The notes beneath the pieces are model-generated. The model ran no database searches and was not told where the DNA came from. It was given only the letters and a program-made list of their open reading frames with translations. Of a stretch of 64,000 bases of DNA, positions 33,389 to 45,000 are shown piece after piece (position 1 is the first letter of the stretch; every line of letters begins with the position of its first letter). Position numbers and translations under genes: made by a program. Origin of the DNA: Botryosphaeria dothidea (lineage: Eukaryota > Ascomycota > Dothideomycetes > Botryosphaeriales > Botryosphaeriaceae); assembly GCA_011503125.2 (NCBI GenBank), contig WWBZ02000001.1, positions 2,604,001 to 2,668,000 on the forward strand, written 5' to 3'.

Positions 33389-35014
33389 TCAACAACCGTA
33401 TTCGGACATCTCAAACATTTCCGCCCTCAGATCTTCGATATGCATCAGCCGGCCTGCTTCAATGTCCGTTGACCCCGCACCGGCCTCGCTGCACAAGCCG
33501 TGTGCCTTTTTGAACATGTGCAGCCATTGCGGATTGTCGGCAGCCGTCTGGTTCCACGAATCGTCTTCATCGCCACCAAAGACGATGCGCCGAGCCTCAC
33601 GCTGCAGCATCTCGTCTGTAACGTCGACTCCAGACCAGCGACACTGCTTGACGAAGCTGCCGAGCGCCGCGGTCATGGCATCGAAGCACTCCGGGCCCAT
33701 TCTATGCTGCTGGCGCTGCTGCTCGGCCAGCCTCGACGCGCTGAAGGGCGCCAGCTCGTTGGCTTCGACGCCGATCAGGTACGGCGGCATCGCGTTCTCG
33801 ACCATGGCCGCGACGGTGGGATCGTCGAGGGCGTGGTCGCCTTGCCAGTCCTTCATCTGTGCGCCGGCACGGAAGTGCACGGCGAGGTGCTCGTTGCGGG
33901 CGGACCAGCGCTCGAAGCGCTCGTCGCAGAAGCCGCAGCGCGAGCGGACGTGATCGGTTTGCGTCTTCCATGTGTCCATCGATGGAAGAATCTTGTTCAC
34001 GCCGTGCACAACACGGAGGTGTTGGACCATGTGGTCTTTGCGGTAGAAAGTTCGCGCCGTGGCGGGTTTCTCGGCGCATTCTGAGAGGCGGTGGCATTCG
34101 GTGTGGGCTGCGGATTGAGAATGGACTCCGCAAAAAGAGCAGTACGGCCGTCCAGATTCTTCGAAGAAAGTAGGACTGAAAGGAGAACAGACCCATTTTT
34201 CCAGCGATAGGTGCAGTGACTTCTCGTGGCGGGTCCAGTCGTACTTGGTCTTGAAGGTATCGGTGCAGAAAGTGCACTGGTACGGGCGGTTGTCCGCCTC
34301 TTTCAGAGCCTTCGTGTCGAGATTCATTATTCTCTTTTGGCGCCGGCGCCGCTGGGGACCGCGAGAATGAAAACGGTTGAAAGAGCCAGTGCTGGGGACA
34401 GAAGAGCCTGAGCTCTCGGAGCCGGTGGAACTGGCGGCATTGAACGAGTACACAGAAAAGGCTGGATCGGTGTCGAATACGGGTATGTCAGAGCCATTGG
34501 TGGAGACGGAAGATGATAAAGGCAATGAAGTGGCACACGCGTTCACAATAGCAGTAGCTGGTACTGCCTCGGCTTCAGGCGGAGAGTTTCTCCATCTGTC
34601 AAAGGGCGACATGTCCTTCCATCCTGGTATGTTGTGTGTTTGAGCAGCGGCTGAGGCATCGGCTGGGGTCTGCAACTGGGGTTTGATCTTTCGGCGGCGA
34701 GCGTTGGCCAGCCAGTTGGAAATCTGAGAAATGGTAAGGCCAGTGCGATGGCTCAAATCTCTCTTCTCAGCAGGACTTGGATAAGGGTTGTTCCAGCGTG
34801 CGAGAAGCCAGTGGCTCAGAATCCTTGTGGCCCCTTCAGGGAGGCGGAGGATCTTGTTTTTTGGTACTGGCACTGGTCGGCCCTCAGACGGGTTGAGAGG
34901 AGTCGAGTCGCGGTCGCCAGGGAGCAGCGGTTCCAACGGCAGCTCGTCCAGGTCTGGGTCAAGCAGCGTGGTGAATGCAGCCATGACATCGTCGTGCTCA
35001 TGCATTGCGGCCAT
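33389..35014 (-). CDS. TALE homeodomain plus C2H2 zinc-finger transcription factor
   Basis: Single exon, 541 residues, starting at MAAMHEHDDV; the frame is open further upstream but without an ATG. Residues ~52-112 are a TALE/KN-type homeodomain: LSHWLLARWNNPYPSP with the three-residue PYP insertion, then the recognition helix ISQISNWLANARRRKIKP (W, N and R of WLxNxR present). Residues ~250-400 carry C2H2-like fingers: YQCTFCTDTFKTKYDWTRHEKSLH, a Cys/His cluster around YCSFCGVHS, HMVQHLRVVH, and CGFCDERFERWSARNEHLAVH. The region between is Ser-rich with a basic patch (RRRRQKR), a likely nuclear signal. It should be a nuclear DNA-binding regulator; targets are unknown. It is intact although flanked by decayed genes on both sides. 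Confidence 0.88.
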   Translation of the reverse strand: MAAMHEHDDVMAAFTTLLDPDLDELPLEPLLPGDRDSTPLNPSEGRPVPVPKNKILRLPEGATRILSHWLLARWNNPYPSPAEKRDLSHRTGLTISQISNWLANARRRKIKPQLQTPADASAAAQTHNIPGWKDMSPFDRWRNSPPEAEAVPATAIVNACATSLPLSSSVSTNGSDIPVFDTDPAFSVYSFNAASSTGSESSGSSVPSTGSFNRFHSRGPQRRRRQKRIMNLDTKALKEADNRPYQCTFCTDTFKTKYDWTRHEKSLHLSLEKWVCSPFSPTFFEESGRPYCSFCGVHSQSAAHTECHRLSECAEKPATARTFYRKDHMVQHLRVVHGVNKILPSMDTWKTQTDHVRSRCGFCDERFERWSARNEHLAVHFRAGAQMKDWQGDHALDDPTVAAMVENAMPPYLIGVEANELAPFSASRLAEQQRQQHRMGPECFDAMTAALGSFVKQCRWSGVDVTDEMLQREARRIVFGGDEDDSWNQTAADNPQWLHMFKKAHGLCSEAGAGSTDIEAGRLMHIEDLRAEMFEMSEYGC

Positions 35015-35715
35015 GGCGGAAGGTCTGATGTGGATGGTTGGTGAGCGAAGGAGAAGTTGGGCGGCGCGGAGAAGGAGTGGACGGCAGGCGCGGCAGCCGT
35101 CCAATCAGGCTGCAGCATGCCCTGTCACCCTCCCGAAGCGGCAAGAACAAGGGCGTCGCCAGATATGGTCAAGGAACGACCACCACTGCAACGTTCTTCC
35201 ATCAAGTCCTCCACATCCTGCAGTCCAATTTTCAACCTGGCGGATCTCTCTGGGTTCCCTTTGGTCCCGGCTGAACTGTAGGAGGGCGGTGAGCCCAAGT
35301 AGGTCTCCAGATATCCATTGTGCCATCCGTTTCAGAGCTATGCGACAACACCAGGAATAGCCTCTAGCATCGAAGTCCTCTCACGACAGCACCAGGACAT
35401 GTCTGACCTTTTCAACAATAAGACCGACAGCTTTCTGATTTGAAGGAACGTCCATTATGCAACCATGCCAACGTGCCATGCTTATCTCATCCAACGCGGG
35501 AGTTCGGAAGTATTACCCTCCGTTGAATTTACTCTCTGCGGTCAGCCGTCAGCATTCGGCCATGGAAACGACCACTTATATTCCGCACTCATTCCCGGGA
35601 TGCATTCTGAAACATGCATTGACGTTGACGGATTACTTTCGAAGATGCGATTATTACACATGCCAAAAGAAAAAGATCGGAAAAAGGTTGCTCACTGTGT
35701 GCGATAGCAGCACAG
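35015..35715. other. Promoter region of the homeodomain gene
   Basis: No gene recognised. It covers the homeodomain gene's upstream region and then the sequence leading into the TauD-like remnant. Confidence 0.4.
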
Positions 35716-36254
35716 AATCTCTCCGAGTTCAGGGACGTCGAACTTTCCGATTGGGTCACAGCACCGAATACAGACGAGCTTCTCGTCATCACCAATTGGG
35801 GTCGTCAAATCGTAGAGAGCCTGACGAGATCCCTCCAAAATCGTCTGATGTAGCGCATCAGCGAGCTGACCGGCTCACCACTTCCCTCCACGCTCCACAT
35901 CAGCCTGCTGCCTCCCGTCGAGGGTAAGACTGACGAAGACCCGCATATCTCTCCACCATCTCGTCGGAGCAGCCAACGCGGTATTACTCGACGCTGGGCG
36001 AAAACGTCCGAGCCAAACGGCAGACCGGCGCGTCGTGGTACAGCGACCTGCACTGAGAGCCCGCGCTGGCGGACTACACGTTGCACATCGTCGAGCTACC
36101 TCCCATCGGCCGAGATACGCTGTGGGCGTCCGGCTGTGACCCGCACGAGCGGCCCAGCCCGCCGTACCCCCGGTTCCTCGAGGGCTTGACGGACCGTTAC
36201 TGGGCCCCGGAGAGGCTGAAGTTTGGTCTACAGGGGACCGCGCCGCGCTCCTGA
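35716..36254 (+). pseudogene. Decayed TauD/TfdA-type Fe(II)/2-oxoglutarate dioxygenase
   Basis: The last piece is clear: after a broken SWYSDLH (stop codon TGA at about 36054-36056) comes EPALADYTLHIVELPPIGRD, then TLWASGCDPHERPSPPYPRF and LEGLTDRY. This matches the TauD segment that normally reads THSD-x-(S/T)-(F/W)-EP, then PP-x-GGDTLWAS and FLEGL. Upstream in other frames are ISELTGSP and LHISLLPPVEGKTDEDPHIS, the usual lead-in, interrupted by a TAG at about 35852-35854 and a frameshift near 35,945. The iron-binding HxD is lost (SDLH followed by the stop). Intact relatives oxidise taurine, sulfonates or similar 2-oxoglutarate-dependent substrates. This copy cannot be functional. Confidence 0.72.
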
Positions 36255-39200
36255 GCATGTTAGGTCAGCTTTCCAGGCGAAGCATCTAGTTGTGTAGACG
36301 AATCCTGTGACGGGTCGGAAGTGCATGTATGCAGTAAAGGATTACGTATGACTCTCAGCAGCCCAGGAAAGGAGAAGAACGAATTCTGATGTTGTTGACA
36401 GGCCGCATCGATTGAGGGGGTGACAAAAGAAGCAAGTCAGCGTTTGCTTCGACGGCTCCTCGAACGGCTACAAAAGAATCACAAGCTTCAAGTTCGCTCT
36501 AAGTGGCAGAAGAACGACACTGCTATCTGGGAAAACTGATGCTTCTTTAATACTAATTCTTATGACTCCATGCGCCTCAGCCCTCGTTTTGGCTGGCGGT
36601 TGGTTAGTAGCAGTGAAAAGCCGTTTTTAGATCTGGACAGCAAGTCTCGTAGCATTGTGTTGGCTGAAGAAAGAAGAAGGAAAGGCGGAGTGAACCTGGC
36701 AGGACGGTCCATTTGTGGGCATTCGGCATCATTCATAAGTTGCTTAGCTTCGACAGATAGATGGCTGTAGGCCTCTTGGTTGGTGATCATGCTGTGTACC
36801 GACGGTTGGTCAAGCCTTGAGCGTGTATTAACTGTTGGTTCGGAGTATATTGACTGAAAGCGGAACCGCTCGCTTAATCTTGGTCCAATGTCTACAGGGT
36901 GTATCGCAACCGGCAGTTGGCGGCGATAGGCTTTCGAGAACAACTCTATGTGGAGTGAAAACAATCATCCGGACATGGGTAGTTTATGGGGTTCGTGGCG
37001 ATAAAGCTGTCCAGACGAATGCTTCGACTCCCATAAGAGTATTGATTATACCTTTTTCTAACCTGCAGGGGGTGGATTCCAGCTGCCGGTTTGCGGTTAC
37101 GGCCTCCAGTAAATTTGATCTCATGGGAGTTGAAGCGTTCGTTCGGATAGCTATACCATTGAAAATGTAAGATGCTTGCGCCTGGACAAGTTTTCAATTC
37201 TCCACAGTAACAGCTTGAATTTGGCCTCCTGTGAGAGTATCGCATTCGGCGCTAACCGTCGGCCACAGCACCCATTTGTCCGGAGAGGCCAAGCATATGC
37301 GATAACGCAAGCAACTGTAAGTTAAAACGTGCTGTCCCACAACGTCAGGAACCGCGGGCCGCGGGCTTGCAGATCACAATGTGTTCGTCGCACAGCCGCG
37401 CCGGAAGGGAAAAAGAAAGGAAAGTGTGAGCCTACCCGTGCCTGATTTAGCATCCAATCGCTATTGGCACGCACGTCAAACAGCGCATTATCACCACTGT
37501 CGCTTATCAGCTTACCCCTCCATCGCCCAGCCTTATCTTCGCTTGTCTCTTCCGAAGGATGCTCTTCCCAGCCTTGCTGTGAACTTTATCAAAATTACCT
37601 CCACGCAAGCTTCATCTCCCCCATCTCTTCCAGAACAAGTAAAATAAAGAGACGGAATAGCCTCAGCCCGCCCACTCAGTTACCTCAACCCCTTTTCCAT
37701 CCAACCTCTTCCCAGCCAATCCACATGACGCACATGGAGAGGAGAGTGAGCTCATGAGCGAGGCACAGCAGCCAAGCTGATAAGCATGTGAAACGATCAC
37801 ACAGAATTCCCCCATGCCGATCGACCCCGTCGTCTCACAACCTTGCCAAAAACAAAAACAAACATACAGAAAAGCAAAACGTCAACAACGCCCCGCCGCG
37901 AAAACCTTCAACCGACAGAACCGAGCGAGCAACGGATGCACGGACTGTGCATATCTCTTTCCATCCCCAACCACAATATCAATTGCATGACCGTGTGATG
38001 CCACCCAAAGTTGTTCAGAGGCAAGGAGACAAAACGCAACAAGCGTCCCGAAGGTTCCAAAGCCCTTGAACGGGAGCTCATGAGAAATCAAGCCACTCTC
38101 CTTCCCCTAGTCCCGTCTACCTACACGGTACCTGAATCCTTATCACGCGGCGTTATCACCTATCACTCTTCCCAATCGTTCCTGGCCGCATTGCAAGGGC
38201 TTTGGGCTTAGCGTCGTCTTTTTCCCCGCTCGAACACCGGACGATAGCGTGATCGGCAAAGTTTTGGATTGGTCTAGGGTTGTGGGAAAAACGGCGGAAG
38301 CCGGTACGATGGGCTGCTAGCGTACCAGCCGGGGAAGATAGGACAAGGGGCCAAACGGCTAGCTTCAGCGATTATGGCGGCGCTACTGGGAGCATTGGTC
38401 ACAAGCCTCTTGCGTGCCCTGCTCCTGCCGCTACCGTCGTTCGCTATTTCCGGACGACGGTAAGACTGATTATGTGATATTTCCATTGGTAGTGCAATAG
38501 TACGTCAATAGAGCATACGCGTCGTCGAGTCGAAGCAGCCGTTAGTATGCGGAAGTTTCCAATCCTCTTTGCACATCTACATCTGGACTAGTGCTTTCAA
38601 CTACCATGACAGAAACCTGTCACGCCTGCCTTGCGTGGTCACATAGAGTGAGCTTGTACATACGCATGCACAAATGGGCAAAAGCACGGAAGCTCTCCCG
38701 AGACTAGCGTATACAGCTGATGGGCTGCGCGGCGGCGCCGACTGTGGATGATGCGTAAGCCCGCGAGTGATGACCAGCCTCGAAGGAGGGGAATTCGTTT
38801 TAGGACAGGTTGCACAAACGGGGGGCGCGCGCGCGATGGCTGAAGGGAGTTTTACGTGTATGCAAGGGATGATAGAGACGGCAACGTGCGTACACCGGTC
38901 ATCAGACTCACGGAGAAATAGTGAGACAGGCACACAGCACAAACGTGACAGGAAACAGGCCACCAAGCGAGACAGCCCCCCGCCATACCGTAGAAACACT
39001 CCCACAAGGCTGAGAATGGATTGGCGGAAGGGTGAAAGAGATGAGCTTCAGACGAAATCGGTAGATGATGCAGCTGAGAAAGAGGGGAAAGGAACGCTGC
39101 TCCTGGCTGCCTACCTACCTGTCTTCACCTTTGCGATTGCCTGACTCTGATACCATACCAGAAGCCTGGGCACAATCTCGAATGCTGCATCACGCGGCCG

Positions 39201-39995
39201 ATCCGAGCGTAGCTATTCATCCATCGCGCCATCACAGCGGCGGCGGCGGGGAGGGCGACGACGCGTTGGTGTGCTTTTCCTTCTCCTTTGGAACCCTAAA
39301 AAACCAGCACCTTCCAGCACCTTGGTCTTAGCGGCGGAACAGAAAGATGCACTCCACAAAACGCCACGGCACGGGAAATGGCAGGAGCGGAAGGGAAGGG
39401 AAAGCAAGGGAAGGGGTGCGCGAGGAGGCTGGAGCGGACAGCGGACTGTGGGACAGGCGCTAAGGCCAGCCGTTCCCCCAGAAGGCACATCTGCTATCTG
39501 TTAGCTGTCATTGGTCGGCATCCCTTCCATGGTTTGATGCAAAGTTGAGGGTAGGGTTGCAGCTTGATAGGGAAATGGCCAGTGAACGCGTTGGCATCGG
39601 TTCCGAGACAACCGAGTGAAGAACGCGCGCGCGAAAGCGATGCCACACGTGTTGACGGACCCTGCACTGGCTTAGTGCAGAAAATAAACACATTCGTCCT
39701 GTTCGGGGCCTGCCGAGAGTTCCTGCATCATGTCAAGACGAAACCCAATCTACCCTGAACCTTTGGCTCCGATCTACTCACCTCCCCTGCCCCGCTCCTG
39801 TGTCGCCAACCCCTCAGCCCGCCGTCACGTAGCATTGAGCACAATCCAGTCATGAGTGGGTAAATCTTGCATTCTAGTTGTCGCAACGGCCTACTACCAA
39901 TGCGAAGATACGAGTTCAAGCTCCTGATTTCCCTTAACCATGCATGCCGTAGCTCCAAACACTACTGCCCTCACGCACGTATGGAAGAAGTCGAA
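36255..39995. other. 3.7-kb gene-poor stretch
   Basis: No gene recognised on either strand. The longest frame, 36560-36964 minus, has no family features. Contents: the inverted-repeat element at 37002-37155; a GGC-rich run near 39,238-39,250; G/A-rich sequence at about 39,360-39,430. The right part is the 3' side of the KSP1-like gene. Undetected non-coding RNAs are possible but nothing in the sequence shows one. Confidence 0.45.
37002..37155. repeat. Short inverted-repeat element (MITE-like)
   Basis: The left arm (about 37002-37034) and the right arm (about 37123-37155) are reverse complements at roughly 27 of 33 positions, e.g. CGAATGCTTCGACTCCCAT against ATGGGAGTTGAAGCGTTCG. The inner core resembles the arms of the inverted repeat at 26212-26292, but the two arms face the opposite way. 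No obvious target duplication is seen. A small, eroded non-autonomous DNA element is the simplest reading. Confidence 0.6.
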
Positions 39996-40781
39996 CTACA
40001 AGTGGAGGTCATTCCAACCCCCAACCCACTCAAGGTCGCCAATATCATCGCCACCCGTGTGCGCATGTTGACGCCAATCCTTGCTCAAACTCCACTCCTG
40101 ATGTCCCTGAAAATGTCCCTTCCCAACGCCGAAATCAAGTCCGTGAAAGTTGTGATGTCCAATTCCCATCCCCCGCTTCCAATTCAAAGTCTTGTTGCTC
40201 TTCTGTTGCTTAAAGCCCGGAGATGGCGCCGTAATAGACATCTTCGGCTTCTCCGGGGTTGGCTGAGCTCGCCTGCGATCACCCAGCGCCGCCCACTTCT
40301 CCGTCATGTCGAAGCCCGAACGCTTCTTCGGTGGCGAGTAGCGGGGTCCAGCCGTCTGGTTAGCAACGTTCGGCCTGTGTTCTACGTGTACAACAAAAGG
40401 CTTGCGCTGCTCCTTCTGATCGGCCGGCTGGTGCTGCAAGTCTTCGAAGATGAAGCCCGTCTGCTCGCTGATGACGCTACGCGGCGGCGACGGTGGGCTG
40501 CGGTTCCTGCTATTGTGGACACTGGCAGGATCCTTCATCTCAGTCAAGCCAGCGCGAGGTGTCGTACGGCCGGAACCCGTCTCGTTGCTGAAGACGCGGT
40601 CCTTGAAGCTCATCTTCTCCTGGAAGACATCATAGACGCCTCCCAAGTTCTCCTCTTCCTCCTCATCCCACAAGTCGCTCCAGCTCTTGGAAACCATGTC
40701 TTGCTTGCCTGCGAAGACTGATGCCATGCTCGGCATTGGTCTTGTAGGCATTGAGCCCGGGATAGCCATTGGCCTTGATGA

Positions 40782-40815
<34 letters not shown>

Positions 40816-42020
40816 TTGTTGATGGAACGCGGCTGCGTGCCTTCGTTGGACTGCAACGAGATGCCAAGGCCAGAGTCGACGAAAGAGATGACTGATGAGC
40901 GTTCAGGCTTGAACGAGCACCAGTCTCCCTCAGTATGCTCGGACTCGGGAAACAAGTCTTCCGAGAACCTGTCCACATCGTGGATGGTGGACAGCTGACG
41001 AACAGGCTGAGGTGGCGTCATGGCAAGAGCCCTGGCCCAAGGGAAAGCACCATCCTGGGTAAGGTTGGCAGTGCTGACCGAAGGGGTGCGAAGAGGCTCG
41101 CGGTTGGCGGTGGCTCCGATGACGTCGCGGTCGTCGTTGCAGAACTCGTCAAGGGACTCGTCATCAGTCGTGAAGGAGATGACGCGGTCGAGAGCGTTGC
41201 GAACACCACTGAGCGACCGATTCTCAGGGTCGATGGCAAGACAGTGCATCAGTACCTCGAAAGTATCCTGAGACATGTTGGGGAAGACATCGAACAATGA
41301 CTGGCGGTCGCTGAGGTAGTCCCGGAAGAGGGGGTCCGAAGCGGTAGGGGTAGCAAAAGGGTTGCGAGAGAACAGGACGTTGAGCAAGCAGATGCCAATT
41401 GCCCAAGTATCAGCCTTGGCTGGAGAGTAGCCCGTGGTTCCGCAGTCATACTGCTCGGGAGCCATGTAGCGGTCGCTACCGACAGCACCCTCGTAGGACC
41501 ATTCATCGGTGGTGGCAAGACCGAAATCGCCAAGCTTCATGTTTCCCTCTTGAGTGAGGAAGATGTTCTCGGGCTTGATGTCACGGTGGTAGACACCCTT
41601 TGAGTGCATGAACTCAACAGCGGAGATCAGCTGGAACATGAACTCACGAACATGCTCCGTTTCCAAGGGGCCACGGCCGAGACGAATGGCTTCGTAGAGG
41701 TCGCCATTCGGGCAAAGCTCGAGGACAAGGTAGAAATGGTGCTCACTCTGGAAGGTGTGAAGCAGGTTGACGATGTTCGGGTGGGAGTTGAGTCTGCGAT
41801 GAATGGAGAGTTCCTCGGAACGTTCGTCAATGGCGAAGGCAGATGGGCAGGCATTGGCATCTGTGTTCTTGGTCAAGCACTTGACAGCAACATTCTGCCC
41901 AGTCTGGTGGTCCTTAGCCATGAAGACCAAGCCGAAGGAACCGTGGTTGAGAGCGGAGAGCGTCTCGAAGCGTCCGTCCAAGAGTACGCCATCTTTGAAC
42001 TGATTGCGCATACACTCCAT
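39996..42020 (-). CDS. KSP1: Serine/threonine protein kinase, Ksp1/Ran1 family
   Basis: Single exon, 674 residues. The kinase domain occupies ~17-295: glycine loop NHGSFGLVF, VAVKCL with the ATP-binding Lys ~47, catalytic YHRDIKPEN (Asp ~147), KLGDFGLAT (165-170), the short activation segment GSDRYMAPEQ, and WAIGICLLNVLFSRNPF. Insertion of SAFAIDERSEELSIHRRL before helix C and the phrase MSQDTFEVLMHCLAIDPENR are typical of Ksp1/Ran1(Pat1)-like kinases. In yeast, Ksp1 acts in TOR/PKA-linked nutrient signalling and filamentous growth; that role is family knowledge. The C-terminal 380 residues are disordered, with a poly-Asn tract coded by a TGT/GTT microsatellite, SWSDLWDEEEEENLGGVYDV, and a conserved end rich in Gly, His and Trp (GGWNDLHL). 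The start MECMRNQF fits relatives. Confidence 0.9.
40782..40822. repeat. GTT trinucleotide microsatellite inside KSP1
   Basis: Interrupted GTT/TGT array coding for about a dozen Asn residues (two blocks separated by Ile) in the disordered tail of the kinase. Confidence 0.9.
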
Positions 42021-45000
42021 TTCCAGATATTAGGATCGAAGTTGGTAGAGCCGACGAGGTAGGTCGTACAGCAGAGAAAGGGTGTCGGAAGAAAGGTTAA
42101 AAGACGCCGCCAAGAAGAAATCGAGTCGTAAAGAACAAGCCGACAATCCGCTCCTAAGGCAAAAAAAGGCCAAATCTATGGTGCTTTTAGTGCGAAAGCG
42201 CAAGGGGACCTGGTAAGAATGATACAGAATAGATAGTTGTAGATAGGAAATCCGGGAGCCGAGTAGCTTTTTTTGGCAGTAACAGTAGTTGTAAGTTTCG
42301 TAAGGCGCTTGAAAGCAAGAAACACCGTATCGCTCAGGTGGTATAGTGTCGTAATCGGTAATATGCACAGAGGAGAGGTCGAGCCGAGTGGTGGGGAACC
42401 GCGGGTGGGTTTAGAGGCAAGGAAAAACAAGGAGTGTGGTTGTTGGCATTTGATAGATTAGATCAGAGTAAGGTGTGAACCCGAATCAACGAGTGTAGGA
42501 AAGGTAACCGGTGAGGTCGACGGTGGCCGTTGAAGATGAATGGCCGGGGTTGAGAAGAAGTCGGAAGCCGAGGGCCAAACCAATTGTAAGGTTGAAGGAT
42601 CGCAAGAGCTCGCTGCGTTGAAGGAAGAAGGGAAGAGTCGTGACACGTAGGGAGAGACCGGGAGATCTACCCAACACTCAGAGTTGACTGGAGAGCGTGG
42701 TGTCTGTCGGCGGAGAAGGGAGTCGAGACGAGAGCCGGGTCTCGGAGGGTGCTGATAAGCAGCCGGATCGACGAGGCGACGATACTGCCTTGGGCGGGCT
42801 GAGTGGCTTGCGAGAGTTCGTTGATCGGCTTTACCATCAAAAGGCGGACTCTGGAAGCTTGAGGGAGTTGATGTAGTGGCGGTTGTGGTGTGATGGACGC
42901 TAGATTGTCGTCGTGGCTCAGAGCATCCGAAGGCGATGACGCGATGGTGGAGGTCAAAGCTCAGTATGAGTCGGCGGTCGTGGGTCCTAACGGCTGCAGT
43001 GCCCAATGCGATGAGTCACTCGGATGTGGAGACGAGAGGAGGATGGTGTTGTTGAGGTCGGGCGGGTAGAAGTAGCGGAGGCGGGCGGGAGATGAGCCGT
43101 GCAGTTGTTATGGTCGCTCGTCGAGGCTGGTGCAGCTGTGCGGGCGCGCGGGCGTGCGGGCGTTGGCTGATAGGCAGGCAGGCAGGCGCGGAGAGAGGAT
43201 TGGAACGAGGGAGTCGCAGGGGGCAACAGGCGGAGGGAGAGGAATGCTGCAGCTTTTGGCGATGGGACGCAACGACGTGAGCGAAGCTTGGCTCGAGGTT
43301 AGGACATGGCGAGGACACGGAACTGGGCTGGGAGGTACGGGGTCGAGGACAGACAGGAGAGGGCGGGCTTGTTGTAGGGACGACCAGCGTTAATACAGGG
43401 CACAGCCATCGCCCGCGACGCGCGCCCGGCCTCGATTGGTCGCTGCAGCCGGCCCCCGGCCGACCCCCCAGCAGCGCCCCCAGCACGCCTGCTCTGGGCC
43501 TAGTGCCGAAAGAGCGCCCCAGGGCTCGTCACGCGAACGTGGCAGCTCCTAGCGCAAGGGAAGCGCGGCCTGCACGGCCCTGGCACTTGCTGTTGGCTGT
43601 TGGCTGGATGCCCGGATCGCAGCTCATGGAACCGGATCGAACGGCGACTCGCCACCCGCCAGCTTGCGCGCGCTCGCGCTCGCGCTGCTCCTCTAGCAAC
43701 CAGCGCTGCTGGCTGCCCGTCTGCAGCGAAGCGCTTTGTCCCAGCATTGCGTGTGCCGTCGCTGGGCAGACTCTCCCCGCTTTCGTCCAAGCTGCTTCCC
43801 GGCGTCCTGAAACCCTCAGAGCACGCATCCCTGCCGATGAAACGCCCTTGCAAGCCTCCTCCTTGCCTTGGCCGTAAATAACGATGTCCCGTGGCTCCAC
43901 CGAAAATAACAGCTGAAGGGTCCGCAGAGCGCCGCGATCGACGTCAGACGCTGCCCGTCTTTGTCTCGGTGACGGAGGCCCTGACGGTCATGCCATCGCC
44001 GGCACACCCTCTCTCGTAACGCCGCCACCCCAATGGCGCTGTGTGGCACATGTCGCACAACAACGCTGGTCCGGCGCGGTCGAGAGTGGCCGGCAGGCCT
44101 CAGGCGACCATCAACAAGCTGCTGCTCGACCTGCTTCGACCTGCGCGCACCCGCCCGCTAGAGCTGCTGCGCTGCAGAGCGAGCTGTTTGATCAACAGCG
44201 GCGTCCAAGCGGCTCGCGTGCAGCACAGGAGATGAGAGCCATCTCCGGTCTCTCGGTTGCCGTCTGCACACGCTGCGAGCGCACCAGAGCTTCGTGAGTC
44301 GTGCCCGCCAGGGGCGTCTGCGCGGGAAGACGCGCTGCGGGATGTGTGGAGACTCTCTAGAGCTCAAGCTCAAGCTCCCGCAAAGACTCGCGCCGCGTGC
44401 TGCAGTTAATCTCGGCCGTGGCCGCGGTTGGAAGCGCGCCTTGCCTGTTTCTGCGCGGCCAAAAGTCGGTCAGCTTTCATGGAGGCGTGAAGCTTGCCGG
44501 CATGCGATGCATCTGCTTTCCCGGCACACCAGGTCGGTCTTGGCCACGCCGCATCGCGCTGCCGTTCGCTGGACGCAGGCACAGAGGTTGGCTTATGCAG
44601 CCTATGTCTCGCCACCGCGCGAGCCGGCTAATGCAAGCGGACGCCGTTCTGGCCCCAAACAGAAGGCCACCAACCTGGCGGTCAACAGCATTCCCCATGG
44701 CACGCCGGCATTGGTCGCGTTACTATGACTATTGCCCATGGCGTGCTGCAAAAGTCCTGGCCTGGGTACACCGACTTTGTGAACACGCTATCGCCTGCTC
44801 TCGCAGCCGTGATGGCCGGGAAGTTGTGCAGTAGCGGCGCATCAGCCTTGTGCATATTTTCCGCGCGCATGCTCTGGATTCAGCCACAGCTGCGCGGAGC
44901 TCGTGGTGGAGCGTGGAGCCTGCTACCGATTGCGGATCGGCCTCGTGTCGGCCCGCAGAGGGTCTTCGGCGTCGTCGTGCAGATCTGTGGTGGAGTCGAT

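Noticed and set aside
36560..36964. Open frame of 134 codons on the minus strand
   Set aside because: No recognisable motif and no splice partners; composition looks non-coding.
43500..44900. Many overlapping Arg/Ala-rich open frames
   Set aside because: Frames are open on both strands at once because GC is high; none has conserved motifs.
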